From positions 29,623 to 93,622 of the forward strand of contig NW_027196393.1 in NCBI RefSeq assembly GCF_038502225.1: a stretch of DNA of 64,000 nucleotides, given 5' to 3'. Source of the DNA: Cherax quadricarinatus. Lineage: Eukaryota; Arthropoda; Malacostraca; Decapoda; Parastacidae. How positions within the stretch are numbered: position 1 is the stretch's first letter; each line of letters starts with the position of its first letter. The notes beneath the pieces were generated by a model, which did not search any database, had not been told where the DNA came from, and saw only the letters and a program-made list of their open reading frames with translations. The position numbers were made by a program, and so were the translations under genes. Below are positions 20,201 through 32,900 of this stretch, piece after piece.

Positions 20201-23200
20201 TGGTAGTAGTGGAGGCGTCAGTAGTGAGGCAGTGGTGGTAGAATTGGAGGAGTCAGTCGTGAGGCAGTGGTGGCAGTAGTGGAGGCGTCAGTAGTGAGGC
20301 AGTGGTGGTAGTAACGGAGGCATCAGCAGTGAGGCAGTGGTGGTAGTAACGGAGGTATCAGTAGTGAGGCAGTGGTGGTAGTAGTGAAGGCGTCAGTAGT
20401 GAGGCAGTGGTGGTAGTAGTGGAGGCGTCAGTAGTGAGGCAGTGGTGGTAGTATTGGAGGCGTCAGTGGTGGTAGTAGTGGAGGCGTTAGTAGTGAGGCA
20501 GTGGTGGTAGTATTGGAGGCGTCAGTGGTGGTAGTAGTGGAGGCGTCAGTAGTGAGGCAGTGGTGGTAGTAGTGGAGGCGTCAGTAGTGAGGCAGTGGTG
20601 GTAGTATTGGAGGCGTCAGTGGTGGTAGTAGTGGAGGCGTCAGTAGTGAGGCAGTGGTGGTAGTAGTGGAGGCGTCAGTAGTGAGGCAGTGGTGGTAGTA
20701 TTGGAGGCGTCAGTGGTGGTAGTAGTGGAGGCGTCAGTAGTGAGGCAGTGGTGGTAGTATTGGAGGCGTCAGTGGTGGTAGTAGTGGAGGCGTCAGTAGT
20801 GAGGCAGTGGTGGTAGTAGTGGAGGCGTCAGTAGTGAGGCAGTGGTGGTAGTATTGGAGGCGTCAGTGGTGGTAGTAGTGGAGGCGTCAGTAGTGAGGCA
20901 GTGGTGGTAGTAGTGGAGGCGTCAGTAGTGAGGCAGTGGTGGTAGTATTGGAGGCGTCAGTGGTGGTAGTAGTGGAGGCGTCAGTAGTGAGGCAGTGGTG
21001 GTAGTAGTGGAGGCGTCAGTAGTGAGGCAGTGGTGGTAGTATTGGAGGCGTCAGTAGTGAGGCAGTGGTGGTAGTATTGGAGGCGTCAGTGGTGGTAGTA
21101 GTGGAGGCGTCAGTAGTGAGGCAGTGGTGGTAGTAGTGGAGGCGTCAGTAGTGAGGCAGTGGTGGTAGTATTGGAGGCGTCAGTGGTGGTAGTAGTGGAG
21201 GCGTCAGTAGTGAGGCAGTGGTGGTAGTAGTGGAGGCGTCAGTAGTGAGGCAGTGGTGGTAGTAGTGGAGGTGTCAGTAGTGAGGCAGTGGTGGTAGTAT
21301 TGGAGGCGTCAGTGGTGGTAGTAGTGGAGGCGTCAGTAGTGAGGCAGTGGTGGTAGTAGTGGAGGCGTCAGTAGTGAGGCAGTGGTGGTAGTATTGGAGG
21401 CGTCAGTGGTGGTAGTATTGGAGGCGTCAGTGGTGGTAGTAGTGGAGGCGTCAGTAGTGAGGCAGTGGTGGTAGTAGTGGAGGCGTCAGTAGTGAGGCAG
21501 TGGTGGTAGTATTGGAGGCGTCAGTGGTGGTAGTAGTGGAGGCGTCAGTAGTGAGGCAGTGGTGGTAGTAGTGGAGGCGTCAGTAGTGAGGCAGTGGTGG
21601 TAGTAGTGGAGGTGTCAGTAGTGAGGCAGTGGTGGTAGTATTGGAGGCGTCAGTAGTGAGGCAGTGGTGGTAGTGGAGGCGTCAGTAGTGAGGCAGTGGT
21701 GGTAGTAGTGGAGGCGACAGTAGTGAGGCAGTGGTGGTAGAACTGGAGGCGTCAGTAGTGAGGCAGTGGTGGTAGTAGTGGAGGCGTCAGTAGTGAGGCA
21801 GTGGTGGTAGTAGTGGATGCGTCAGTAGTGAGGCAGTGGTGGTAGTAGTGGAGGCGTCAGTAGTGAGGCAGTGGTGGTAGTAGTGGAGGCGTCAGTAGTG
21901 AGGCAGTGGTGGTAGTAGTGGAGGCGTCAGTAGTGAGGCAGTGGTGGTAGTAGTGGAGGCGTCAGTAGTGAGGCAGTGGTGGTAGTAATGGAGGCGTCAG
22001 TAGTGAGGCAGTGGTGGTAGTAGTGGAGGCGTCAGTAGTGAGGCAGTGGTGGTAGTAGTGGAGGCGTCAGTAGTGAGGCAGTGGTGGTAGTAGTGGAGGC
22101 GTCAGTAGTGAGGCAGTGGTGGTAGTAGTGGAGGCGTCAGTAGTGAGGCAGTGGTGGTAGTAGTGAAGTCGTCAGTAGTGAGGCAGTGGTGGTAGTAGTG
22201 GAGACGTCAGTAGTGAGGCAGTGGCGGTAGTAGTGGAGGCGTCAGTAGTGAGGCAGTGGTGGTAGTAATGGAGGCGTCAGTAGTGAGGCAGTGGTGGTAG
22301 TAACGGAGACGTCAGTAGTGAGGCAGTGGTGGTAGTAGTGAAGTCGTCAGTATTGAGGCAGTGGTGGTAGTAGTGGAGGCGTCAGTAGTGAGGCAGTGGT
22401 GGTAGAATTGGAGGAGTCAGTCGTGAGGCAGTGGTGGCAGTAGTGGAGGCGTCAGTAGTGAGGCAGTGGTGGTAGTAACGGAGGCATCAGCAGTGAGGCA
22501 GTGGTGGTAGTAACGGAGGTATCAGTAGTGAGGCAGTGGTGGTAGTAGTGAAGGCGTCAGTAGTGAGGCAGTGGTGGTAGTAGTGGAGGCGTCAGTAGTG
22601 AGGCAGTGGTGGTAGTAACGGAGACGTCAGTAGTGAGGCAGTGGTGGTAGTAGTGGAGGCGTCAGTAGTGAGGCAGTGGTGGTAGTAGTGGAGGCGTCAG
22701 TAGTGAGGCAGTGGTGGTAGTAGTGGAGGCGTCAGTAGTGAGGCAGTGGTGGTAGTAGTGAAGGCGTCAGTAGTGAGGCAGTGGTGGTAGTAACGGAGGC
22801 GTCAGTAGTGAGGCAGTGGTGGTAGTAGTGGAGGCGTCAGTAGTGAGGCAGTGGTGGTAGTAGTGGAGGCGTCAGTAGTGAGGCAGTGGTGGTAGTAGTG
22901 GAGGCGTCAGTAGTGAGGCAGTGGTGGTAGTAGTGAAGGCGTCAGTAGTGAGGCAGTGGTGGAAGTAGTGTAGGCGTCAGTAGTGAGGCAGTGGTGGTAG
23001 TAGTGAATGCGTCAGTAGTGAGGCAGTGGTGGTAGTAGTGAATGCGTCAGTAGTGAGGCAGTGGTGGTAATAGTGAATGCGTCAGTAGTGAGGCAGTGGT
23101 GGTAGTAGTGAATGCGTCAGTAGTGAGGCAGTGGTGGTAGTAGTGGAGGCGTCAGTAGTGAGGCAGTGGTGGTAGTAGTGAAGGCGTCAGTAGTGAGGCA

Positions 23201-23636
23201 GTGGTGGTAGTAGTGGAGGCGTCAGTAGTGAGGCAGTGGTGGTAGTAACGGAGGCGTCAGTAGTGAGGCAGTGGTGGTAGTAGTGGAGGCGTCAGTAGTG
23301 AGGCAGTGGTGGTAGTAACGGAGGCGTCAGTTGTGAGGCAGTGGTGGTAGTAGTGGAGGCGTCAGTAGTGAGGCAGTGGTGGTAGTAACGGAGGCGTCAG
23401 TAGTGAGGCAGTGGTGGTAGTAACGGAGGCGTCAGTAGTGAGGCAGTGGTGGTAGTAACGGAGGCGTCAGTAGTGAGGCAGTGGTGGTAGTAGTGGAGCC
23501 GTCAGTAGTGAGGCAGTGGTGGTAGTAGTGGAGCCGTTAGTAGTGAGGCAGTGGTGGTAGTAGTGGAGCCGTCAGTAGTGAGGCAGTGGTGGTAGTAGTG
23601 GAGCCGTCAGTAGTGAGGCAGTGGTGGTAGTAGTGG
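17299..23636. repeat. 35-bp minisatellite array with 24-bp variant units
   Basis: The basic unit is 35 bp (GGAGGCGTCAGTAGTGAGGC + AGTGGTGGTAGTAGT); starts at 17331 and 17366 confirm the period. A shorter variant lacks AGTAGTGAGGC and gives GGAGGCGTCAGTGGTGGTAGTAGT. Variant positions (AGT/ATT/AACG before GGAGG, GGCG/GGTG) form higher-order patterns. Private variants recur at a fixed offset of 2164-2181 bp, showing a large internal duplication. No coding or spacer structure is seen. Confidence 0.97.
18270..22612. repeat. 2.17-kb tandem segmental duplication within the 35-bp array
   Basis: Rare variants pair up at a constant distance: CGTTAGTAGTGAG at 18304 and 20485, TAGAACTGG at 19574 and 21738, CGTCAGTATTGAGG at 20181 and 22345, GTAACGGAGGCATCAGC at 20311 and 22475. 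The offset falls from 2181 to 2164 after a 17-bp insertion near 19330 in the left copy. The copies lose correspondence after about 20447 and 22612. Confidence 0.9.
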
Positions 23637-23639
23637 GAA

Positions 23640-24450
23640 TAGAAAGTGACTACTGGAAGACTCAAACAAGCTGCAAGAATGATGAAAGAAGTGGTTTCTA
23701 GAGTTCAACCCACGGAAATACAAGGTCATGACAACTGGGTTAGGTTAGGTAAGGATTAATGTTTCCTGACGCGGGTCGTAGTCATATAATAATCCGCCGT
23801 TGGAATTTTTGGTCATCTGACAACTGGGGAGGGTGAGAGGTGACCTGATACAAAAGTACAGCTTTTAAGCTGAGAAGTTTAAAAAAAAATTGCTTAAGGA
23901 GTAGGATGCTGGTGTAAACATCATTCCCAACGTATCACAGGAGGAGCACTCATATTACCTAATATCTGCAGCACGTGAGAGGGTGGCTTCTCTCAGAACT
24001 GCCTTCAGTAACCTCATTCAAGAGACTTAGAACTCTCTACAGGAAAAATTTTTAGATCTATTTAGCACCAGCATGGAGCTCCCACTTGGTTAGGAATGTA
24101 CCAACACTAGAAAAGTCACAGTGGTTTGAGGCAAGAATAATCCCAGAGCTGAGAGGATTGAGCTCCGAAGGAAGACAATGGGGGTTAGGGAGGACTTGAT
24201 TGTGACATACAAAATGTTCGTAGCCTTTGACAAAACAGACAGGGAGAGTATTTGACATGAGAGGCATAGGGGTCAATAGGAACTACACTATAAATATAGA
24301 TGGGGCACAGGGCTGTTAGGAAATACTTTTCAGTCTCAGGGCGGTAAATAAATGAGAAGAGCTAGATGAGGAAGTGGTAGAGGCAAAAATCAATCCATAG
24401 TTTTAAGAACAGGTATGAGAGAGCTCTTAATGTTACTAAGACTAGATCCT
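23640..24450 (+). pseudogene. Decayed LINE RT C-terminal fragment
   Basis: Plus-strand frames carry WFLEFNPRKYKVM (the palm motif after the catalytic box in CR1/RTE-like RTs), LKEYDAGVNIIPNVSQEEHS and ARIIPELRGLSSEGR. They end with a degraded RRQWGLGRT-type segment equivalent to RRxRGDLI. Multiple stops and frame shifts. It abuts the minisatellite directly. Confidence 0.5.
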
Positions 24451-24479
24451 CACACACACACAATTGTGCCAATATATCA

Positions 24480-26350
24480 ATGACAACGACACAGGGGATG
24501 AACCAGTTCGGCTGAACCAAATAGTCACTCCAAGCGAGTCTAATGATGAGGCACAGAATATGAGATATCTCTTAAAACTAGCACTAGCAATTTTCATAAA
24601 CCTTTTAGTAGACAAAAAGCACTAGAAGGGAAAAACCAGACTTCAAAACAGGAGACTACACAGGTACAGACATTTCCTGAAACATTCTAGAAATTAGAAC
24701 TAGAAGGAACGATATCGAACGAAATATTGGAGTATGAAGCAGGTAAGTTCAGGGAGGCAGTGAAGACGTCCACACCTACAAGCAGAAGCAGCCACAAGAC
24801 GAGCCCATGGTTCCCCAGAGGTGCACAGAGGCAACAGCTGAATGTGCAAGATCATGCAACGTAGTATAAAGAAATTAAGAACAGAGGAAAAGAATTAAGA
24901 TAGCAGAACAAAAAATTAATATGAAGAACAAAGGCACAATACGCAAATAATCCGCAAATAGGACAAACTTACCACGACATTTAAGGCCGACTTGGACAAT
25001 TTACAAAGTCACAGTAAAACACAGCAATGAATATATATGTGTAGGAAGAAAAACTGAGTAGCAATTTAAAAATCACAGAATCGAAAGCCAAATATGAACC
25101 TAAATTTCTTTAGTCATATCAGAAGGAAGATAAACAAGCAATGACTAGGAATTCTGGGAGGAGATAAACAGAAGCTCCGAAGAGATATTCTCGGAGGAAA
25201 CAGCGAAATAACAGAGGTGGAAGAGTGCGTGTTCAAGGTCAACAACAACGAGTATTAAACAATGCATAAGAGATCAAGAGGTGAAGAAACTGCTAAGGAA
25301 TTTAGATAGTTCGTAGGCAATGAGGACAGATCTCTCTCTGTGGATTTTGAAAGGAGCAGCAGCAACGCGATGTGAACCATTAGCACAAAATCCTCGACAA
25401 ACGTAATCCAAGTATTTAAGAAAGGAGACAGAGGTTGCATTAAGCTATAGACCAATGTCACTTGCATGCTTAATTTGGAATACACAAATAACCCGCAGAT
25501 TAGAAAGAGAAGCTTACGGTGTCGTCTCGGTCCGACTTTGACCATTTACAAAATGACTTTGTAAATGATCCAAACAGAACAGACATCGTCGTAAGCTTCT
25601 GTTTCCTATGTTAGAGTTATTTTTGCATCGTTCCAATCACTGTATTGTGCCTTCATTTTCTTTAGTTAGGAAGAATCTGATAGGATATTCACGACAAGAC
25701 TAGTTGAGCACTGTAAAAGGCGCAGTTCATAAACCAGTAGCATACTTTTAGAGAAGGTATATCCCATCTCATTAAACCTAACGACTTTGAAGGACTGAAA
25801 AACCAGGGAAGATAATGCAACATGCAATAATCTCAAACGAACTGATAGGGTAGATAGTGAAGGAAAACAGGTACTCTGAGCACAGAGTCACTGGGATGTC
25901 AGGAAGCATTTCATTAGCCTGAACATGGTTAAGATTCTATATGAGTTCCACGAAGAAGTGGAGGAGGCAGGACAGGAGGGTTCGGGGGGCATATGATAAC
26001 GACGTACAAAAAAAAACAGAGGAATTGACACGGTGGACAGGGGTAGAATGTATGAGAGATGAAACACAGCAACAAGAGGACAACTTAAAATTATTTCCAA
26101 TATTATTGTTATAACTCAGCGTGCAACTTGAAATTAAAAACTCGTATGAGTCATAGGGATGTCAGGAAGTATTTTTTTCAGTCTGAGGGTTTTCAGGAAG
26201 TGAAACAATGTGGAGAGGGTAGAGGCGGGATCCATACATAGCTTCAAAAGATGCTGCAAAGATCATGGAACCAGGAGAGAGAGGACCTAGTAGTGAGCAG
26301 CGAAGAGGCGGGATCAGGAACTGTGACTCGACCCTTGAAACTACACATAG
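24480..26350 (+). pseudogene. Decayed LINE, second copy, ending in (AC)n
   Basis: In order on the plus strand: a possible pre-RT region (SPWFPRGAQRQQ, about 24800), RT motif VIQVFKKGDRGC (about 25405), then LEHCKRRSS (about 25700). Near the 3' end are DVRKYFFSLRVF-like and EAGSIHSFKRCCKDHGTR (about 26225-26270). The 3' UTR is GAGGCGGGATCAGGAAC...GACTCGACCC followed by (AC)n. A second partial copy of that UTR lies at 26404-26450. A degenerate family 7 fold-back element interrupts it at 25507-25600. Confidence 0.5.
25507..25600. mobile_element. Degenerate fold-back element, family 7
   Basis: GAAGCTTACGGTGTCGTCTCGG on the left and the inverse GACATCGTCGTAAGCTTC on the right flank TTTACAAA/TTTGTAAA arms. 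It is related to 6638-6718. The hammerhead motifs are largely lost. Confidence 0.5.
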
Positions 26351-26358
26351 GTTAATGT

Positions 26359-26399
<41 letters not shown>

Positions 26400-26446
26400 C
26401 ACACACACAGGAGCTGAGTCTCGACCCCTGCAACCACAATTAGGTG

Positions 26447-26482
<36 letters not shown>
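26359..26482. repeat. Two (AC)n microsatellites separated by a LINE 3'-end fragment
   Basis: (AC)n at 26359-26409 and 26450-26482. The 40-bp segment between them (GAGTCTCGACCCCTGCAACC...) repeats the LINE 3' terminus seen at 26315-26350. This suggests two LINE 3' ends each carrying an AC tail. Confidence 0.9.
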
Positions 26483-26483
<1 letters not shown>

Positions 26484-26714
26484 CGACAATCTGTAAATAC
26501 AAAGTCACAGACACGACCATTCCGTTATTTTGTGAACTCAATCGTCGAAGTAAAAGACTGTATTTCGTATGTAAAAAAAAAATCAGAGGTTTTATTTTCA
26601 TTTTTTTACCTCCAGGGTATTGATGATTTTTTGGATCCAGTTTTGACGTGAATAGCAACAGGAATTGTTGGAAAAAAGAAAAAACTGAAAAAAAAAAAAT
26701 CTTGATTTTTGCTT

Positions 26715-26825
26715 TTCGAGGGGGGAGGGAAGAGGAGTAGGGGAAGGGGGGGGTGAGAATGTAGGGGAGGGAGGAAGGGGTAAGAGGGAGGGGGAGGGGG
26801 GGAGGGGCAGGAGGGGATGAAGAAT
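26715..26825. repeat. G-rich polypurine tract
   Basis: About 110 nt of almost pure purine on the plus strand with many runs of three to eight G, giving G-quadruplex and triplex potential. It lies about 110 bp before the 20-bp minisatellite locus. Confidence 0.85.
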
Positions 26826-26934
26826 GTGAGGTGTAACTATTTTGTTCAATATTTTTTGGGGGGCACTTCACTGATTAGTTCTCTGTATTTTTTTCGTTAG
26901 TTTTACAGAGGAATAACAAGATTGGTTTTCTAGG

Positions 26935-29900
26935 AGTACTGGATGTTATCTAGGAGTACTGGATGTTATCTAGGAGTACTGGATGTTATCTAGGAGTACT
27001 GGATGTTATCTAGGAGTACTGGATGTTATCTAGGAGTACTGGATGTTATCTAGGAGTACTGGATGTTATCTAGGAGTACTGTATGTTATCTAGGAGTACT
27101 GTATGTTATCTAGGAGTACTGGATGTTATCTAGGAGTACTGGATGTTATCTAGGAGTACTGGATGTTATCTAGGAGTACTGTATGTTATCTAGGAGTACT
27201 GGATGTTATCTAGGAGTACTGTATGTTATCTAGGAGTAATGTATGTTATCTAGGAGTACTGGATGTTATCTAGGAGTACTGTATGTTATCTAGGAGTACT
27301 GTATGTTATCTAGGAGTACTGGATGTTATCTAGGAGTACTGGATGTTATCTAGGAGTACTGTATGTTATCTAGGAGTACTGGATGTTATCTAGGAGTACT
27401 GTATGTTATCTAGGAGTACTGTATGTTATCTAGGAGTACTGTATGTTATCTAGGAGTACTGGATGTTATCTAGGAGTACTGGACGTTATCTAGGAGTACT
27501 GGATGTTATCTAGGAGTACTGGATGTTATCTAGGAGTACTGGATGTTATCTAGGAGTACTGTATGTTATCTAGGAGTACTGGATGTTATCTAGGAGTACT
27601 GTATGTTATCTAGGAGTACTGTATGTTATCTAGGAGTACTGGATGTTATCTAGGAGTACTGTATGTTATCTAGGAGTACTGGATGTTATCTAGGAGTACT
27701 GTATGTTATCTAGGAGTACTGTATGTTATCTAGGAGTACTGGATGTTATCTAGGAGTACTGGATGCTATCTAGGAGTACTGTATGTTATCTAGGAGTACT
27801 GGATGTTATCTAGGAGTACTGGATGTTATCTAGGAGTACTGTATGTTATCTAGGAGTACTGGATGTTATCTAGGAGTACTGTATGTTATCTAGGAGTACT
27901 GTATGTTATCTAGGAGTACTGTATGTTATCTAGGAGTACTGGATGTTATCTAGGAGTACTGGACGTTATCTAGGAGTACTGGATGTTATCTAGGAGTACT
28001 GGATGTTATCTAGGAGTACTGTATGTTATCTAGGAGTACTGTATGTTATCTAGGAGTACTGGATGTTATCTAGGAGTACTGTATGTTATCTAGGAGTACT
28101 GTATGTTATCTAGGAGTACTGGATGTTATCTAGGAGTACTGGACGTTATCTAGGAGTACTGTATGTTATCTAGGAGTACTGGATGTTATCTAGGAGTACT
28201 GGATGTTATCTAGGAGTACTGTATGTTATCTAGGAGTACTGGATGTTATCTAGGAGTACTGTATGTTATCTAGGAGTACTGTATGTTATCTAGGAGTACT
28301 GTATGTTATCTAGAAGTACTGGATGTTATCTAGGAGTACTGGACGTTATCTAGGAGTACTGGATGTTATCTAGGAGTACTGGATGTTATCTAGGAGTACT
28401 GTATGTTATCTAGGAGTACTGTATGTTATCTAGGAGTACTGGATGTTATCTAGGAGTACTGTATGTTATCTAGGAGTACTGTATGTTATCTAGGAGTACT
28501 GGATGTTATCTAGGAGTACTGGACGTTATCTAGGAGTACTGTATGTTATCTAGGAGTACTGGATGTTATCTAGGAGTACTGGATGTTATCTAGGAGTACT
28601 GGATGTTATCTATGAGTACTGGATGTTATCTAGGAGTACTGGATGTTATCTAGGAGTACTGTATGTTATCTAGGAGTACTGGATGTTATCTAGGAGTACT
28701 GGACGTTATCTAGGAGTACTGTATGTTATCTAGGAGTACTGGATGTTATCTAGGAGTATTGGATGTTATCTAGGAGTACTGTATGTTATCTAGGAGTACT
28801 GGATGTTATCTAGGAGTACTGGATGTTATCTAGGAGTACTGTATGTTATCTAGGAGTACTGGATGTTATCTAGGAGTACTGTATGTTATCTAGGAGTACT
28901 GGATGTTATCTAGGAGTACTGGATGTTATCTAGGAGTACTGGATGTTATCTAGGAGTACTGGATGTTATCTAGGAGTACTGGACGTTATCTAGGAGTACT
29001 AGATGTTATCTAGGAGTACTGGACGTTATCTAGGAGTACTGGATGTTATCTAGGAGTACTGGATGTTATCTAGGAGTACTGGACGTTATCTAGGAGTACT
29101 GGACGTTATCTAGGAGTACTGGATGTTATCTAGGAGTACTGGATGTTATCTAGGAGTACTGGATGTTATCTAGGAGTACTGGATGTTATCTAGGAGTACT
29201 GGATGTTATCTAGGAGTACTGGATGTTATCTAGGAGTACTGGATGTTATCTAGGAGTACTGGATGTTATCTAGGAGTACTGGACGTTATCTAGGAGTACT
29301 GGACGTTATCTAGGAGTACTGGATGTTATCTAGGAGTACTGGACGTTATCTAGGAGTACTGGACGTTATCTAGGAGTACTGGATGTTATCTAGGAGTACT
29401 GGACGTTATCTAGGAGTACTGGACGTTATCTAGGAGTACTGGATGTTATCTAGGAGTACTGGATGTTATCTAGGAGTACTGGATGTTATCTAGGAGTACT
29501 GGACGTTATCTAGGAGTACTGGATGTTATCTAGGAGTACTGGATGTTATCTAGGAGTACTGGACGTTATCTAGGAGTACTGGATGTTATCTAGGAGTACT
29601 GGATGTTATCTAGGAGTACTGGACGTTATCTAGGAGTACTGGATGTTATCTAGGAGTACTGGATGTTATCTAGGAGTACTGGATGTTATCTAGGAGTACT
29701 GGACGTTATCTAGGAGTACTGGATGTTATCTAGGAGTACTGGATGTTATCTAGGAGTACTGGACGTTATCTAGGAGTACTGGATGTTATCTAGGAGTACT
29801 GGATGTTATCTAGGAGTACTGGACGTTATCTAGGAGTACTGGACGTTATCTAGGAGTACTGGACGTTATCTAGGAGTACTGGACGTTATCTAGGAGTACT

Positions 29901-32900
29901 GGATGTTATCTAGGAGTACTGGACGTTATCTAGGAGTACTGGATGTTATCTAGGAGTACTGAATGTTATCTAGGAGTACTGGATGTTATCTATGAGTACT
30001 GGATGTTATCTAGGAGAACTGGATGTTATCTAGGAGTACTGGATGTTATCTAGGAGTACTGGATGTTATCTAGGAGTACTGGACGTTATCTAGGAGTACT
30101 GGATGTTATCTAGGAGTACTGGACGTTATCTAGGAGTACTGGATGTTATCTAGGAGTACTGGACGTTATCTAGGAGTACTGGATGTTATCTAGGAGTACT
30201 GGATGTTATCTAGGAGTACTGGATGTTATCTAGGACTACTGGACGTTATCTAGGAGTACTGGACGTTATCTAGGAGTACTGGATGTTATCTAGGAGTACT
30301 GGATGTTATCTAGGAGTACTGGACGTTATCTAGGAGTACTGGATGTTATCTAGGAGTACTGGATGTTATCTAGGAGTACTGGACGTTACCTAGGAGTACT
30401 GGATGTTATCTAGGAGTACTGGATGCTATCTAGGAGTACTGGACGTTATCTAGGAGTACTGGACGTTATCTAGGAGTACTGGATGTTATCTAGGAGTACT
30501 GGACGTTATCTAGGAGTACTGGATGCTATCTAGGAGTACTGGACGTTATCTAGGAGTACTGGATGTTATCTAGGAGTACTGGATGTTATCTAGGAGTACT
30601 GGACGTTACCTAGGAGTACTGGATGTTATCTAGGAGTACTGGACGTTATCTAGGAGTACTGGATGTTATCTAGGAGTACTGGATGTTATCTAGGACTACT
30701 GGACGTTATCTAGGAGTACTGGACGTTATCTAGGAGTACTGGATGTTATCTAGGAGTACTGGATGCTATCTAGGAGTACTGGACGTTACCTAGGAGTACT
30801 GGATGTTATCTAGGAGTACTGGATGTTATCTAGGAGTACTGGACGTTATCTAGGAGTACTGGACGTTATTTACGAGTACTGGACGTTATCTAGGAGTACT
30901 GGACGTTATCTAGGAGTACTGGACGTTATCTACGATTACTGGACGTTATCTACGAGTACTGGACGTTATCTACGAGTACTGGACGTTTTCTACGAGTACT
31001 GGACGTTATATAGGAGTACTGGACGTTATCTACGAGTACTGGACGTTATCTACGAGTACTGGACGTTATCTAGCAGTACTGGACGTTATCTACGAGTACT
31101 GGACGTTATCTAGGAGTACTGGAAGTTATCTAGGAGTACTGGACGTTATCTACGAGTACTGGACGTTATCTACGAGTACTGGACGTTATCTAGGAGTACT
31201 GGACGTTATCTACGAGTACTGGACGTTATCTAGGAGTACTGGACGTTATATACGAGTACTGGACGTTATCTAGGAGTACCGGACGTTATCTAGGAGTACT
31301 GGACGTTATCTAGGAGTACTGGACGTTATCTACGAGTACTGGACGTTATCTACGAGTACTGGACGTTATCTACGAGTACTGGACGTTATCTAGGAGTACT
31401 GGATGTTATCTAGGAGTACTGGACGTTATCTACGAGTACTGGACGTTATCTAGGAGTACTGGACGTTATCTAGGAGTACTGGACGTTATCTACGAGTACT
31501 GGACGTTATCTACGAGTACTGGACGTTATCTACGAGTACTGGACGTTATCTACGAGTACTGGATTGTATCTAGGGGTACTGAGTGTTATCTAGGAGTACT
31601 GGACGTTATCTAGTAGTACTGGATGTTATCTAGGAGTACTGGATTGTATCTAGGGGTACTGAATGTTATCTAGGAGTACTGGATGTTATCTAGGAGCACT
31701 TGACGTTATCTAGGAGTACTGGACGTTATCTAGGAGTACTGGATGTTATCTAGGAGTACTGGACGTTATCTAGGAGTACTGGACGTTATCTACGAGTACT
31801 GGACGTTATCTAGGAGTACTAGACGTTATCTAGGAGAACTAGACGTTATCTACGAGTACTGGACGTTATCTACGAGTACTGGACGTTATCTACGAGTACT
31901 GGACGTTATCTACGAGTACTGGACGTTATCTACGAGTACTGGACGTTATCTACGAGTACTGGATTGTATCTAAGGGTACTGAATGTTATCTAGGAGTACT
32001 GGACGTTATCTAGGAGTACTGGATTGTATCTAGGGGTACTGAATGTTATCTAGGAGTACTGGATGTTATCTAGGAGTACCGGACGTTATCTAGGAGTACT
32101 GGACGTTATCTAGGAGTACTGGATGTTATTTAGGAGTACTGGACGTTATCTAGGAGTACTGGACGTTATCTAGGAGTACTGGACGTTATCTAGGAGTACT
32201 GGACGTTATCTAGGAGCAGTGGATGTTATCTAGGAGCAGTAGATGTTATCTAGGAGTACTGGATGTTATCTAGGAGTACTGGATGTTATCTAGGAGTACT
32301 GCATGTTATCTAGGAGTACTGGATGTTATCTAGGAGCAGTGGATGTTTTCTAGGATTACTGGATGTTATTTAGAAGCAGTGGGTGTTATCTAGGAGTACT
32401 GGATGTTATCTAGGAGAACTAGACGCTACCTAGGAGTACTGGACGTTACCTAGGAGTACTGGATGTTATCTAGGAGTACTGGATGTTATCTAGGAGTACT
32501 GGATGTTATCTAGGAGTACTGAATGTTATCTAGGAGTACTGGATGTTATCTAGGAGTACTGGATGTTATCTAGGAGTACTGGACGCTACCTAGGAGTACT
32601 GGACGTTACCTAGGAGTACTGGATGTTATCTAGGAGTACTGGATGTTATCTAGGAGTACTGAATGTTATCTAGTACTGAATGTTATCTAGGAGAACTGGA
32701 TGTTATCTAGGAGTACTGGACGTTATCTAGGAGTACTTAATGTTATCTAAAAGTACTGGATGTTATCTCGGAGTACTGGACGTTATCTAGGAGCACTGGA
32801 CGTTATCCAGGAGTACTGGACGTTATCTAGGAGTACTGGACGTTACCTAGGAGTACTGGACGTTATCTAGGAGCAGTGGATGTTATCTAGGAGCAGATGT

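Noticed and set aside
23736..23756. Telomeric-type GGTTAGGTTAGG motif
   Set aside because: Only two units; too short for a telomere or interstitial telomeric array.
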